Shown: positions 1-6,603 of the stretch, piece by piece | Layout of the letters: each line of letters begins with the position of its first letter | Numbering within the stretch: position 1 is the first letter of the stretch | Assembly: GCA_004173415.1 (NCBI GenBank) | Contig: SEHC01000089.1 | Coordinates: 1 to 13,693, forward strand | From: Lysobacteraceae bacterium | GTDB lineage: Bacteria > Pseudomonadota > Gammaproteobacteria > Xanthomonadales > Xanthomonadaceae | Direction of reading: 5' to 3' | DNA: 13,693 nucleotides | The notes under the pieces: model-generated | The model's database searches: none | Seen by the model: only the letters and a program-made list of their open reading frames with translations | Told to the model about the DNA's origin: nothing | Translations under genes and position numbers: made by a program

Positions 1-756
1 TCGGCCACGGCCCACAAGGCCTGGCTGCGGCCCTCGCAGACGGTGATCGCGGGCAACAACCCGTGGATCACCGTGGACGCGGCGGTTTCCAACGACCTGT
101 TCTACTTCAACCACGTGCCGCTGCGGCTGGAAGGCCTCGCCATCACCGCCCCCGATGGCAGCGCCGTGGCGCCGCAAAACGCTGCCACCGGCAAGTACCG
201 CAACGTGTTCGACGTGGAACTGAAGCAGCAGGGCACCTATCGACTGGCGACACTCAACAGCGGCCTGTCCGCGAGCTGGGAAGAGGAAGGCAAGCCGAAG
301 CGCTGGCGCGGCACCGCCGAAGCCTTCGCCACCGAGGTGCCGAAACAGGCCAAGGACCTGAAGGTTTCCGAGTCGGTCGGTCGCGTGGAGACCTTCGTGA
401 CCAACGGCTCGCCCACCGACGTCGCCCCCCGGACTGGAGGTCGCGGCATCGAGCTGGTGCCGGTCACCCACCCCAACGACCTGTTCGCCGGCGAGGAAGC
501 GGAGTTCCGGCTGCTGGTCGATGGCAAGCCCGCCGCGGGCCTGGAAATCGAGGTCGTGCGTGGCGACACGCGCTACCGCAACGCGCAGGAAGAGATCAAG
601 CTGAAGACCGATGCGGACGGTGGCTTCAAGGTGACCTGGCCGCAGGCCGGCATGTACTGGCTGGAAACCGGCACCGAGGACGACAAGACTTCGGTGGCCC
701 AGGCCAGCCAGCGTCGCCTCAGCTACGTGGTCACCCTGGAAGTGCTGCCGCAGTGA
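1..756 (+). CDS. DUF4198 domain-containing periplasmic protein, 5'-truncated by the window edge
   Basis: The reading frame is open from base 1 to the TGA at 754-756 (251 codons). The first residues, SATAHKAWLRPS, look like the signal-peptide cleavage site and mature N-terminus of a DUF4198 protein, so the true start should lie a few tens of codons upstream. A GTG at 43 is in frame but falls inside this conserved mature start and is unlikely to be used. The N-terminal half continues with a conserved-looking NNPWITVDAAVSNDLF stretch. The C-terminal half (bases about 450-750) resembles an Ig-like beta domain, with AGEEAEFRLLVDGKPAAG and a final AGMYWLET strand. DUF4198 proteins are exported and often sit in metal-uptake or iron-reductase clusters; their biochemical role is not settled. 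An ApbE gene follows after only 7 bases, so the two are probably co-transcribed. The family call is firm; the metal role is inference. Confidence 0.85.
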   Translation, partial: SATAHKAWLRPSQTVIAGNNPWITVDAAVSNDLFYFNHVPLRLEGLAITAPDGSAVAPQNAATGKYRNVFDVELKQQGTYRLATLNSGLSASWEEEGKPKRWRGTAEAFATEVPKQAKDLKVSESVGRVETFVTNGSPTDVAPRTGGRGIELVPVTHPNDLFAGEEAEFRLLVDGKPAAGLEIEVVRGDTRYRNAQEEIKLKTDADGGFKVTWPQAGMYWLETGTEDDKTSVAQASQRRLSYVVTLEVLPQ

Positions 757-763
757 GCCGTGC

Positions 764-1792
764 ATGCCGTCGCCTGCCCCGCAGGTGGCGGGCGGCCCGC
801 CTTCGATGAGCCGCCCCACTGATCCCACCGCCCAGCGCCTGGACGCGGTGCATGCATTGCACGGCGAAACCATGGGGACGTCGTGGTCGGTGAAAGTCGT
901 CGCCGGTGCGGGCGTGGATCTGCACCGGCTGCACGCTGTGATCCAGGCGCAGCTGGACCGGGTGGTGGCGCAGATGAGCACGTGGGAGCCAGACTCGGAC
1001 ATCAGCCGCTTCAACCAGGCCGACGCCGGCAGCCAGGTCGCGGTTCCTGCAGAATTCCTGCAGGTGCTGGACTGCGCGCTGCAGACCGCGCGCGAGAGCG
1101 GAGGCTGCTTCGACCCGACCATCGGCCCGCTGGTCGATGCCTGGGGATTCGGACCTGCCCAGGGCGCTGGACGAATCCCCGACCAGGCCACGTTGGACCG
1201 GGTCCGCGACTGCGTGGCCTGGCAACGCATCGAAGTATTCCGCGAGCCCGCCAGGCTTCGCCAGTCCGGCGGGCTGCACCTGGACTTCTCGGCGATCGCC
1301 AAGGGTTACGCCGTGGACCTGGTTGCCGCGCAACTGCGGCGCATGGGCGTAGCCGCCGCGCTCATCGAAGTCGGCGGTGAACTGTACGGCTATGGCCGCA
1401 AGCCCGACGGCCAGCCCTGGCAGGTGCTGGTGGAAACCTGGCCCGAAGCGGATGTCGACCCGGAGGACGCCTGCATCCTGTCGCTGCACGACCTTGCAGT
1501 AGCCACTTCGGGCGACCGCTGGCACGCATTCGAGCAGGGCGGCGTCCGCTACTCACACACGCTGGACCCGCGCAGTTGCAGGCCCGTGGCGCATGCGCCC
1601 GGCGCGGTCACGGTCATCGCGGGCGACGCAATGCACGCCGATGCCTGGGCCACGGCATTGACGGTGATGGGAGCGGACGAGGCGCTGCGGTTCGCCCAAC
1701 GGCGCGGCATCGCGGCGCGGATCGTCCGCCGCGGTTCGGCCGGCGCGGTGGTGACGATGACCGATGCGTTCAAGGCGCACCTGGAAGCATGA
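764..1792 (+). CDS. apbE: ApbE family FAD:protein FMN transferase
   Basis: ApbE enzymes transfer FMN from FAD onto a Ser/Thr of a target flavoprotein in the cell envelope. Of 342 residues, the family signatures appear in order: GETMGTSWSVKV (34-45), the region before FDPTIGPLVDAWGF (116-129), DFSAIAKGYAVD (174-185), IEVGGELYGYG (201-211), VATSGDRW (246-253), RYSHTLDPRSCRPV (262-275) and ADAWATALTVMG (292-303). The His-x-x-Asp of SHTLDP and the late acidic AD motif match the metal- and flavin-binding residues of the family. There is no obvious lipobox or signal peptide, although many homologues are exported, so location is uncertain. Two starts are possible, 764 and 806 (MSRPTD); neither has a convincing ribosome-binding site, and homology begins after both. 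The stop overlaps the next gene's start (ATGA), which indicates translational coupling to the flavoprotein. Confidence 0.93.
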   Translation: MPSPAPQVAGGPPSMSRPTDPTAQRLDAVHALHGETMGTSWSVKVVAGAGVDLHRLHAVIQAQLDRVVAQMSTWEPDSDISRFNQADAGSQVAVPAEFLQVLDCALQTARESGGCFDPTIGPLVDAWGFGPAQGAGRIPDQATLDRVRDCVAWQRIEVFREPARLRQSGGLHLDFSAIAKGYAVDLVAAQLRRMGVAAALIEVGGELYGYGRKPDGQPWQVLVETWPEADVDPEDACILSLHDLAVATSGDRWHAFEQGGVRYSHTLDPRSCRPVAHAPGAVTVIAGDAMHADAWATALTVMGADEALRFAQRRGIAARIVRRGSAGAVVTMTDAFKAHLEA

Positions 1793-3519
1793 GCAGCGTC
1801 CCGCCCACGCGAGCTGCCGGCCCCGCCTGGGGCAATGCACTTTCCTTGCTGGCGCTGGCCGCGATCGCCGCCGGCGCCTGCACATTGCAGGCAGGCGACT
1901 GGTGGCCGGCAATGCCGAGGCAGGGCCGCTGGATGGCGGCAGCGGCGACGATGCTGACCTACGCGCTGCTCTGCCTCTGGTTCCTGCGGCCGCGGTCGGC
2001 GCGCCGCCCGGCCGGCGACGGGGCGCATCCGGAGGGTGAACCCCTGCTGGTTGCCTATGCAAGCCAGACCGGTTTCGCGCAACAGCTGGCCGAACGCACC
2101 GCCGCGGCCCTGGTCGCCGCGGGGCTGCCGGTGAAGCTGCTGGCGCTGGGTGAAGTGGATCGCGAACTGCTCGCTTCGACCGGCCGCGCCCTGTTCGTTG
2201 CCAGCACCACCGGCGAGGGCGATGCCCCAGACCCGGCCCTGGCTTTCGTCCGCGACGTGATGACCGGGACGGCATCGCTGCAGCGCCTTCGATACGCGGT
2301 GCTAGCCCTGGGTGACCGCGAATACGCGCACTTCTGCGGTTTCGGCCATCGCCTGGACGATTGGCTGCGACAGCATGGCGCACGACCGCTGTTCGACCTG
2401 GTCGAGGTGGACAACGCCGACGAAGGCGCCCTGCGCCATTGGCAGCACCATCTGGGCCAGCTCAGCGGAATGACCGACCTGCCGGACTGGAGCGCGCCGC
2501 GCTACGAGCAATGGATATTGCGCGAACGGCGCGAACTGAATCCTGGCAGCGTCGGAGGTGGCGCGTTCCTGCTTAGCCTGGTTCCGCCGGCCGGGACCAG
2601 CCCCCAATGGCAAGCCGGTGATATCGCCGAAATCGGCCCCCGGCATCCGCCGGCAGCGGTGACTGCGTTGCTGGCCCGCGCCGGGCTGGATCCTGCAGCA
2701 GAGGTGATCGTGGACGGTGAGTCGTCGTCCCTCGGCAAATCGATGCAAGGCTCGCATCTGCCGGCGGCGGAAGCGATCGCCGGCCTGTCCGCGCAGGCCG
2801 TGGCCGATCGGCTGGAACCCTTGCCGCACCGCGAATACTCGATCTCCTCGTTGCCGGCCGACGGCCTCCTGCAGATCCTCTTGCGTCGCCTGCTCCGGGC
2901 CGACGGCACCCCCGGCCTGGCGAGTGGCTGGCTGTGCGACCACGCCCCCATCGGCGCCGACATCGCACTGCGCGTGCGCAGCAATCCGAATTTCCATGGT
3001 CCGGACCCGGACCGGCCGATGATCCTGATCGGTAACGGCACCGGCATGGCGGGCCTGCGCGCGCACCTCAAGCAACGCCTTGCCGCCCGCTCCCGACGCA
3101 ACTGGCTGCTGTTCGGCGAGCGCAACGCCGACCGTGATTTCTTCCATGGTGAGGAAATCCGGGCCTGGCATGCACAGGGACTCATCGAACGCCTGGACCT
3201 GGCGTTCTCGCGAGACCAGCCCAAGCGCATCCATGTACAGCACGTACTCCTCGACGCGGCCGATGTCCTGCGCGACTGGGTCCATGCCGGGGCATCGATC
3301 TATGTATGCGGGAGCCTGGCAGGGATGGCGCCAGGCGTGGACGTACCGTATCACCCGCCCAAAGCCGCGGCAGTTCGCAGTCTTCGGCAAATGCGGCCTG
3401 CCCGGCCAACAGGTGGATGGCCCAGGTTTCACCCGGACCGGCGAAGAACACCATTGGCCCGACCAGCGGACGGTGCAGCAGTTCGGCGTCCACCGCCTCC
3501 CGGCGCCACATCAGGTTGA
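1789..3519 (+). CDS. Membrane-anchored flavodoxin/NADPH-flavin reductase (CysJ-like), altered C-terminus
   Basis: The start ATG overlaps the apbE stop as ATGA, giving 576 residues. Two hydrophobic segments (about 16-34 and 48-66) form an N-terminal membrane anchor. A flavodoxin-like FMN domain follows, with YASQTGFAQQLAER (90-103), ASTTGEGDAPDP (138-149) and ALGDREYAHFCGFG (173-186). A CysJ/cytochrome P450 reductase-type FAD/NADPH module comes next: REYSISSLP (348-356), GWLCDHAPIGA (380-390), MILIGNGTGMAGLRAHL (411-427), LLFGERN (440-446) and YVCGSLAGMAPGVD (505-518). It should pass electrons from NADPH through FAD and FMN to a membrane or periplasmic partner, plausibly the flavoprotein modified by ApbE. 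Family-like sequence stops at Asp518 (base 3342). Residues 519-576 are the antisense of the hutD-like gene and match nothing expected. The usual last ~25 residues, ending in an aromatic residue that stacks on FAD, are absent, so activity may be impaired. Confidence 0.88.
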   Translation: MSSVPPTRAAGPAWGNALSLLALAAIAAGACTLQAGDWWPAMPRQGRWMAAAATMLTYALLCLWFLRPRSARRPAGDGAHPEGEPLLVAYASQTGFAQQLAERTAAALVAAGLPVKLLALGEVDRELLASTGRALFVASTTGEGDAPDPALAFVRDVMTGTASLQRLRYAVLALGDREYAHFCGFGHRLDDWLRQHGARPLFDLVEVDNADEGALRHWQHHLGQLSGMTDLPDWSAPRYEQWILRERRELNPGSVGGGAFLLSLVPPAGTSPQWQAGDIAEIGPRHPPAAVTALLARAGLDPAAEVIVDGESSSLGKSMQGSHLPAAEAIAGLSAQAVADRLEPLPHREYSISSLPADGLLQILLRRLLRADGTPGLASGWLCDHAPIGADIALRVRSNPNFHGPDPDRPMILIGNGTGMAGLRAHLKQRLAARSRRNWLLFGERNADRDFFHGEEIRAWHAQGLIERLDLAFSRDQPKRIHVQHVLLDAADVLRDWVHAGASIYVCGSLAGMAPGVDVPYHPPKAAAVRSLRQMRPARPTGGWPRFHPDRRRTPLARPADGAAVRRPPPPGATSG

Positions 3520-3844
3520 AATCGTGGGTTGGCCCGTCCAGCAGTTCTCCGCGTATGCCACGCTCCCCGGCAAACCGAACCCGTGCATGTGGCGGCAACA
3601 GTTCGCAGGATTGCCCGTCGTCGAAATGCAGGCGCAGGCCATTGCCCCGGGTCAGGACCAGTTCCCGGTCGACCCCGGCAAACACCGAGAATGGCCCATC
3701 CTGTTCGATCTCCGCGATCGAAAGGCGCCAGTCCCAGGCTTCGGTATCGGGCACGCGCACGATCTGCCGCGTCCAGCCGGTCCCGTTCTTCCATCGCTCA
3801 CGCCGATACTCGTTGGCGGCGATCACCTGCGAACGTCCGGACAT
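3182..3844 (-). CDS. HutD/Ves family cupin protein, altered C-terminus
   Basis: The likely start is the ATG at 3844 (MSGRSQVIAANEY), because the family signature RRERWKNGTGWTRQI (residues 14-28) begins close to the N-terminus in HutD/Ves proteins. Other family-like segments are WDWRLSIAEIEQDGPFS (38-54), the VLTRG turn (63-67), THDFNLMWRR (106-115) and ETWAIHLLAG (139-148). HutD proteins are small bicupins linked to histidine utilisation or cold response; no hut gene is present here, so the role is unknown. Family-like sequence ends at LWAGDTV (161-167, base 3344). Residues 168-220 are the antisense of the facing flavoprotein gene, so one or two C-terminal beta strands appear to be missing. 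An upstream in-frame ATG at 3895 lies inside a hairpin stem and would add 17 unconserved residues. It is kept as a CDS because the frame stays open to 3182, but it may be a decayed gene. Confidence 0.8.
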   Translation of the reverse strand: MSGRSQVIAANEYRRERWKNGTGWTRQIVRVPDTEAWDWRLSIAEIEQDGPFSVFAGVDRELVLTRGNGLRLHFDDGQSCELLPPHARVRFAGERGIRGELLDGPTHDFNLMWRREAVDAELLHRPLVGPMVFFAGPGETWAIHLLAGQAAFAEDCELPRLWAGDTVRPRLAPSLPGSRIHRSMPRHGPSRAGHRPRRGVRAVHGCAWAGLARTPGPGVR

Positions 3845-3892
3845 GCTGCGCACCCATTGCCTGCTTGCGGCAAGTGTAGCCCCCAGCAAAGA

Positions 3893-3927
3893 CATCGCCC
3901 TGTCCGCATTCCGCTGACAGGGCGATG
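3893..3927 (-). promoter_or_regulatory. Strong hairpin in the leader of the hutD-like gene
   Basis: CATCGCCCTGTC (3893-3904) and GACAGGGCGATG (3916-3927) are perfect inverted repeats, forming a 12-bp stem with an 11-base loop. On the minus strand the hairpin ends about 49 bases before the hutD-like ATG at 3844. It includes an in-frame alternative ATG (3895-3893), preceded by a weak GACAGGG. The sequence after the stem on this strand is only mildly T-rich (TCTTTG), so it is not a classical intrinsic terminator. It could be a leader attenuator, a weak terminator for the upstream comEA-like gene, or a DNA operator. The repeat is directly seen; the function is inference. Confidence 0.5.
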
Positions 3928-4128
3928 GTGACTTCCTTGTCCGGCCGAGGCGCCCGAGCCGGCGGTCGACCCCTGCTCGCCTTGGGTGCAGTCGTGCCGG
4001 CGATGCAGGTCCCTGCGTTCGGCATCCCTGCCGACATCCCCCTGGCATCCAGCCACTTGTGTCAGCGCCGTGCTTCCTGCAGCGGACGATGACGGGAGAA
4101 GATCCTCATCTGAAGCGGTCGACTGAGG

Positions 4129-4144
4129 CGGCCGACTGCGGCCG
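4129..4144 (-). terminator. Possible weak terminator after the comEA-like gene
   Basis: CGGCCG-ACTG-CGGCCG forms a 6-bp all-GC stem with a 4-base loop, 16 bases beyond the comEA-like stop codon on the minus strand. No T-run follows, so intrinsic termination is doubtful; the position is the main argument. Confidence 0.25.
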
Positions 4145-4160
4145 GATCAACGCCCCCCGA

Positions 4161-4511
4161 TCAGCGCCGCGCGACGGGCTTGGCCTTGGCTGCAGCGGCA
4201 GCGGGCGCGGCCGCCGGCTTCTGCACCTGCGCAGGTGCGCGACTGCCCAGTTCGATGCGGTCGCGGTTCTTCTCGACCGTCTTCAGGCCGATGCCCTTGA
4301 CCATGGCCAGTTCCTCGGCGCTCTTGAATACGCCATTGGCCTTGCGATAGTCGACGATAGCCTGGGCCTTGGCCGGCCCGACGTTGACCAGCACCGCGTC
4401 GATGGCCGCCGCGTCGGCGGTATTGATGTTGACCTTGTCGGCGGCGTAGGCGCTGCTGGTCAGCAGCAGCGACAGGGCCAGGGACTGGAGGATGGTGGCG
4501 AGAGATTTCAT
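4161..4511 (-). CDS. Secreted ComEA-like helix-hairpin-helix DNA-binding protein
   Basis: The start is the ATG at 4511, with AAGGAAAG (4523-4516) as a good ribosome-binding site, giving 116 residues. Residues 1 to about 22 form a Sec signal peptide (MKSLATILQ..., then a Leu-rich core, cleaved near AYA-A). The mature protein carries the double helix-hairpin-helix typical of ComEA: VNINTADAAAIDAVLVNVG, then KAQAIVDYRKANGVF, then LAMVKGIGLKTVEKNRDRI. The tail is low-complexity Ala/Pro/Lys and ends in KPVARR. Periplasmic ComEA proteins bind incoming DNA during natural transformation; short ComEA-like proteins are common in this bacterial group and not all are shown to act in competence. No other competence gene is in the window. 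It stands alone, divergent from the M20 peptidase gene. Confidence 0.88.
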   Translation of the reverse strand: MKSLATILQSLALSLLLTSSAYAADKVNINTADAAAIDAVLVNVGPAKAQAIVDYRKANGVFKSAEELAMVKGIGLKTVEKNRDRIELGSRAPAQVQKPAAAPAAAAAKAKPVARR

Positions 4512-4642
4512 GGCACTTTCCTTGTGGCGATGGGTAGGTTTGCTCCGGCGACGCGTGCGTCGGTCGGCGAGGAGAAGTGTCAGCGACCGCCCCTGCAAAC
4601 GGAATCGCCGGAAAACCGCTGCGGCCACCGGGGAAGCGGCCT

Positions 4643-4667
4643 GTGTAGCGTAGGAGAACCCCTACAC
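4643..4667. repeat. Inverted repeat in the comEA-like / M20 divergent region
   Basis: GTGTAG (4643-4648) pairs with CTACAC (4662-4667), and inside it GTAGG (4650-4654) can pair with CCTAC (4661-4665). The two pairings compete for the same right arm. It lies upstream of the presumed M20 promoter, so it could be an operator. It could also be chance; no known consensus is recognised. Confidence 0.35.
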
Positions 4668-4700
4668 GACACGGTCAACGGACCTTGCACACAGGCGGCG

Positions 4701-4706
4701 TAGAAT
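4701..4706 (+). promoter_or_regulatory. Putative -10 element for the M20 peptidase gene
   Basis: TAGAAT matches the TATAAT consensus at five of six positions and stands out in this GC-rich DNA, 29 bases before the ATG at 4736. No good -35 sits at 16-18 bases. A TTGCAC at 4685 is too close (10-base spacer), so the assignment rests on the -10 alone. Confidence 0.35.
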
Positions 4707-4735
4707 TGCAGCCACATACAGCATCTGGAGAACCC

Positions 4736-6238
4736 ATGGACGCCGCCAAGATCGACCGCTTCGTTTCCACGCTCTGGGACGAAGAGATCGTCCCCCAGCT
4801 GGTCGAATACATCCGCATCCCGAACAAGTCGCCGATGTTCGACAAGGACTGGGTGGCCAACGGCTACATGGAGGACGCGGTGGCGCTGATGGAAAGCTGG
4901 GCGCGCAAGCAGGCGATTCCCGGCATGCAGCTGGAAGTGGTACGGCTGGAGGGCCGCACGCCGTTGATCTTCATGGAGATCCCGGCAAGTGGCGGGTCCG
5001 CCGGTGGCGATACGGGCGCCGACACCGTGCTGCTGTACGGGCATCTGGACAAGCAGCCCGAAATGACCGGCTGGGACGAGGGCCTGGGCCCGTGGATCCC
5101 GGTGATCAAGGACGACAAGCTGTTCGGCCGCGGCGGCGCCGACGACGGTTATGCGATCTTCGGCTCGCTGGCCGCGATCAGGGCCCTGCAGGACCAGGGC
5201 CTGCCGCATGCGCGCTGCGTGGTCCTGATCGAGGCCTGCGAGGAATCCGGCAGTTATGACCTGCCGGCCTATGTAGATCATCTGGCCGAACGCATCGGCA
5301 AGCCCTCGCTGGTGGTGTGCCTGGATTCGGGCTGTGGCAATTACGACCAGCTGTGGTGCACGACTTCGCTCCGCGGCATGGCCGGGGGCAATTTTTCGGT
5401 CAAGGTGCTTTCCGAAGGCGTCCATTCCGGCGATGCATCGGGCATCGTGCCGTCCAGCTTCCGCATCCTGCGCGACCTGCTTTCCCGCCTGGAGGACCAG
5501 GCCACGGGCGCGATCCGGGCCGAGGGCCTGTTCGTGGAGATCCCGGCCGAACGCCAGCAGCAGGCCGCAAGGGTCGCCGAGGTGCTGGGCACCGAGGTCT
5601 ATGACAAGTTCCCGTTCCTGCCGGGCATGCGACCGATGGCCGAGGACCTGACCGAGCTGGTGCTCAACCGCACCTGGCGCCCGGCCTTGTCGGTGACCGG
5701 CGCCGACGGCTTGCCGCCGCTCGAGTCAGCGGGCAACGTGCTGCGTCCGCATACGGCGGTGAAGCTGTCGCTGCGCCTGCCACCCACCCTGGACGGCAAG
5801 CGTGGCGGTGAGATCCTCAAGGAAGTCCTGCTACGCGACCCGCCCTATGGCGCGCAGGTGGAGCTTGCGCTGGAGAAGGCCTCCAGCGGCTGGAACGCGC
5901 CCGCCCTCTCGCCGTGGCTGTCGACGGCCATCGAGGATGCGTCGCAGGCCGCCTTCGGCAAGCCGGCGATGTACATGGGCGAAGGCGGCACGATCCCGTT
6001 CATGGGCATGCTGGGTGAGAAATTCCCCGGTGCGCAGTTCATGATCACCGGCGTGCTGGGTCCGCATTCCAATGCCCACGGTCCCAACGAATTCCTGCAC
6101 ATCCCGATGGGCAAGCGGGTCACAGCCTGTGTCGCCCACGTGATTGCCGCGCATCACGCGGCCAGCGTTCGCGGTGAAACCACCGGGGTCGCGGCCGTGG
6201 CCGGCGGCGACCAGCATGGCGAGCACGGCTGCTGCTGA
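4736..6238 (+). CDS. M20 family metallopeptidase / zinc carboxypeptidase-like hydrolase
   Basis: This 500-residue protein starts at the ATG at 4736, five bases after a GGAG ribosome-binding site. The di-zinc hydrolase motifs are complete: YGHLDKQPE (101-109, metal His103 and Asp105), GRGGADDGY (131-139, bridging Asp), EACEESGS (166-173, catalytic Glu169 and metal Glu170), LDSG (196-199, metal Asp197), EGVHSGD in the dimerisation/lid domain (227-233) and SNAHGPNE (445-452, metal His448). The length fits the larger M20 peptidases (dipeptidase or carnosinase-like) better than ArgE or DapE. There is no signal peptide, so it is likely a cytoplasmic hydrolase of dipeptides or N-acyl amino acids; the exact substrate cannot be read from sequence. 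The last 20 residues form an unusual tail ending GDQHGEHGCC, with possible metal-binding His/Cys. The gene appears monocistronic, with a 5' promoter at 4701. Confidence 0.92.
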   Translation: MDAAKIDRFVSTLWDEEIVPQLVEYIRIPNKSPMFDKDWVANGYMEDAVALMESWARKQAIPGMQLEVVRLEGRTPLIFMEIPASGGSAGGDTGADTVLLYGHLDKQPEMTGWDEGLGPWIPVIKDDKLFGRGGADDGYAIFGSLAAIRALQDQGLPHARCVVLIEACEESGSYDLPAYVDHLAERIGKPSLVVCLDSGCGNYDQLWCTTSLRGMAGGNFSVKVLSEGVHSGDASGIVPSSFRILRDLLSRLEDQATGAIRAEGLFVEIPAERQQQAARVAEVLGTEVYDKFPFLPGMRPMAEDLTELVLNRTWRPALSVTGADGLPPLESAGNVLRPHTAVKLSLRLPPTLDGKRGGEILKEVLLRDPPYGAQVELALEKASSGWNAPALSPWLSTAIEDASQAAFGKPAMYMGEGGTIPFMGMLGEKFPGAQFMITGVLGPHSNAHGPNEFLHIPMGKRVTACVAHVIAAHHAASVRGETTGVAAVAGGDQHGEHGCC

Positions 6239-6285
6239 GCCATTGCGCCGGACCGGCGGAGATGGCCGGCCCGGCGGCCCTGCGG

Positions 6286-6291
6286 TACGCT
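6286..6291 (+). promoter_or_regulatory. Possible -10 element for the glsB-like gene
   Basis: TACGCT, in the context GGTACGCTCCC, resembles the relaxed -10 elements common in GC-rich gammaproteobacteria. It lies 35 bases before the ATG at 6327. No clear -35 is visible. The short GC-rich stem just upstream (CCGGC 6253-6257 with GCCGG 6265-6269) could end the M20 transcript. Confidence 0.25.
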
Positions 6292-6326
6292 CCCGCCACC
6301 CCCGCAATCCAGACTGGAGCAAATCT

Positions 6327-6596
6327 ATGGAACAGATCTTTGGTGGCGGCATTCTCTGGACACTGCTGATCGGCTTCATCGCCGGCCTGCTGGCACGAGC
6401 ACTGAAACCGGGCGACGACAAACTCAACCTGCTCTGGACCATCGTGCTGGGGGTGGCCGGGGCGCTGCTGGCCCGTTTCGTGGGCGGTGCGCTGGGCTGG
6501 TACGGCCCGGCGGAGCCGGCCGGATTCATCGCCTCGGTGGTGGGCGCCATCATCCTGCTGTTCGTCTACGGCCTGGCACGCAAGAAGCGTCGCTGA
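6327..6596 (+). CDS. GlsB/YeaQ/YmgE family small membrane protein
   Basis: This 89-residue protein starts at 6327, seven bases after a GGAG ribosome-binding site. It has three predicted membrane segments: about 8-26 (WTLLIGFIAGLLARAL), 34-56 (a Gly/Ala/Leu-rich helix with GVAGALLARFVGG) and 64-84 (GFIASVVGAIILLFVYG). It ends in a basic KKRR. The GFIAGLLAR-x2-KPG motif and the repeated GA-rich helices are typical of the transglycosylase-associated protein family, whose members respond to stress or stationary phase but have no proven enzymatic function. The name does not imply transglycosylase activity. The next gene, the cell-wall sugar kinase amgK, starts 7 bases downstream, so the three genes 6327-8255 may form one operon. 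Confidence 0.88.
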   Translation: MEQIFGGGILWTLLIGFIAGLLARALKPGDDKLNLLWTIVLGVAGALLARFVGGALGWYGPAEPAGFIASVVGAIILLFVYGLARKKRR

Positions 6597-6603
6597 ATCC
6601 AGC

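Larger units (their letters stand above)
3845..4160. other. Non-coding stretch between hutD-like and comEA-like genes
   Basis: This 316-base interval has no convincing gene. Open frames on both strands are Arg/Pro/Gly-rich, as expected from GC-rich sequence read out of frame, and none carries a recognisable domain. It holds a 12-bp perfect hairpin at 3893-3927 and a shorter 6-bp stem-loop at 4129-4144. Since both flanking genes are on the minus strand, it should contain the 3' end of the comEA-like transcript and the promoter and leader of the hutD-like gene. No promoter could be assigned with confidence. Confidence 0.6.

Noticed and set aside
731..1525. 264-residue minus-strand frame over apbE
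   Set aside because: Antisense to a gene with complete ApbE motifs; composition is typical of GC-rich shadow frames.
3300..3400. Mobile element or attachment site at the flavoprotein/hutD junction
   Set aside because: No target duplication, inverted ends, integrase or tRNA is present; a simple deletion fits better.
2302..3432. 376-residue minus-strand frame over the flavoprotein gene
   Set aside because: No recognisable domain; it is antisense to clear flavodoxin/NADPH reductase sequence.
3080..3931. 283-residue plus-strand frame spanning the 3343 junction
   Set aside because: It is a third frame of the reductase and antisense of hutD; no family match on either side.
4685..4735. 17-residue N-terminal extension of the M20 peptidase
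   Set aside because: It would include the putative -10 and the GGAG ribosome-binding site; the start at 4736 is better supported.
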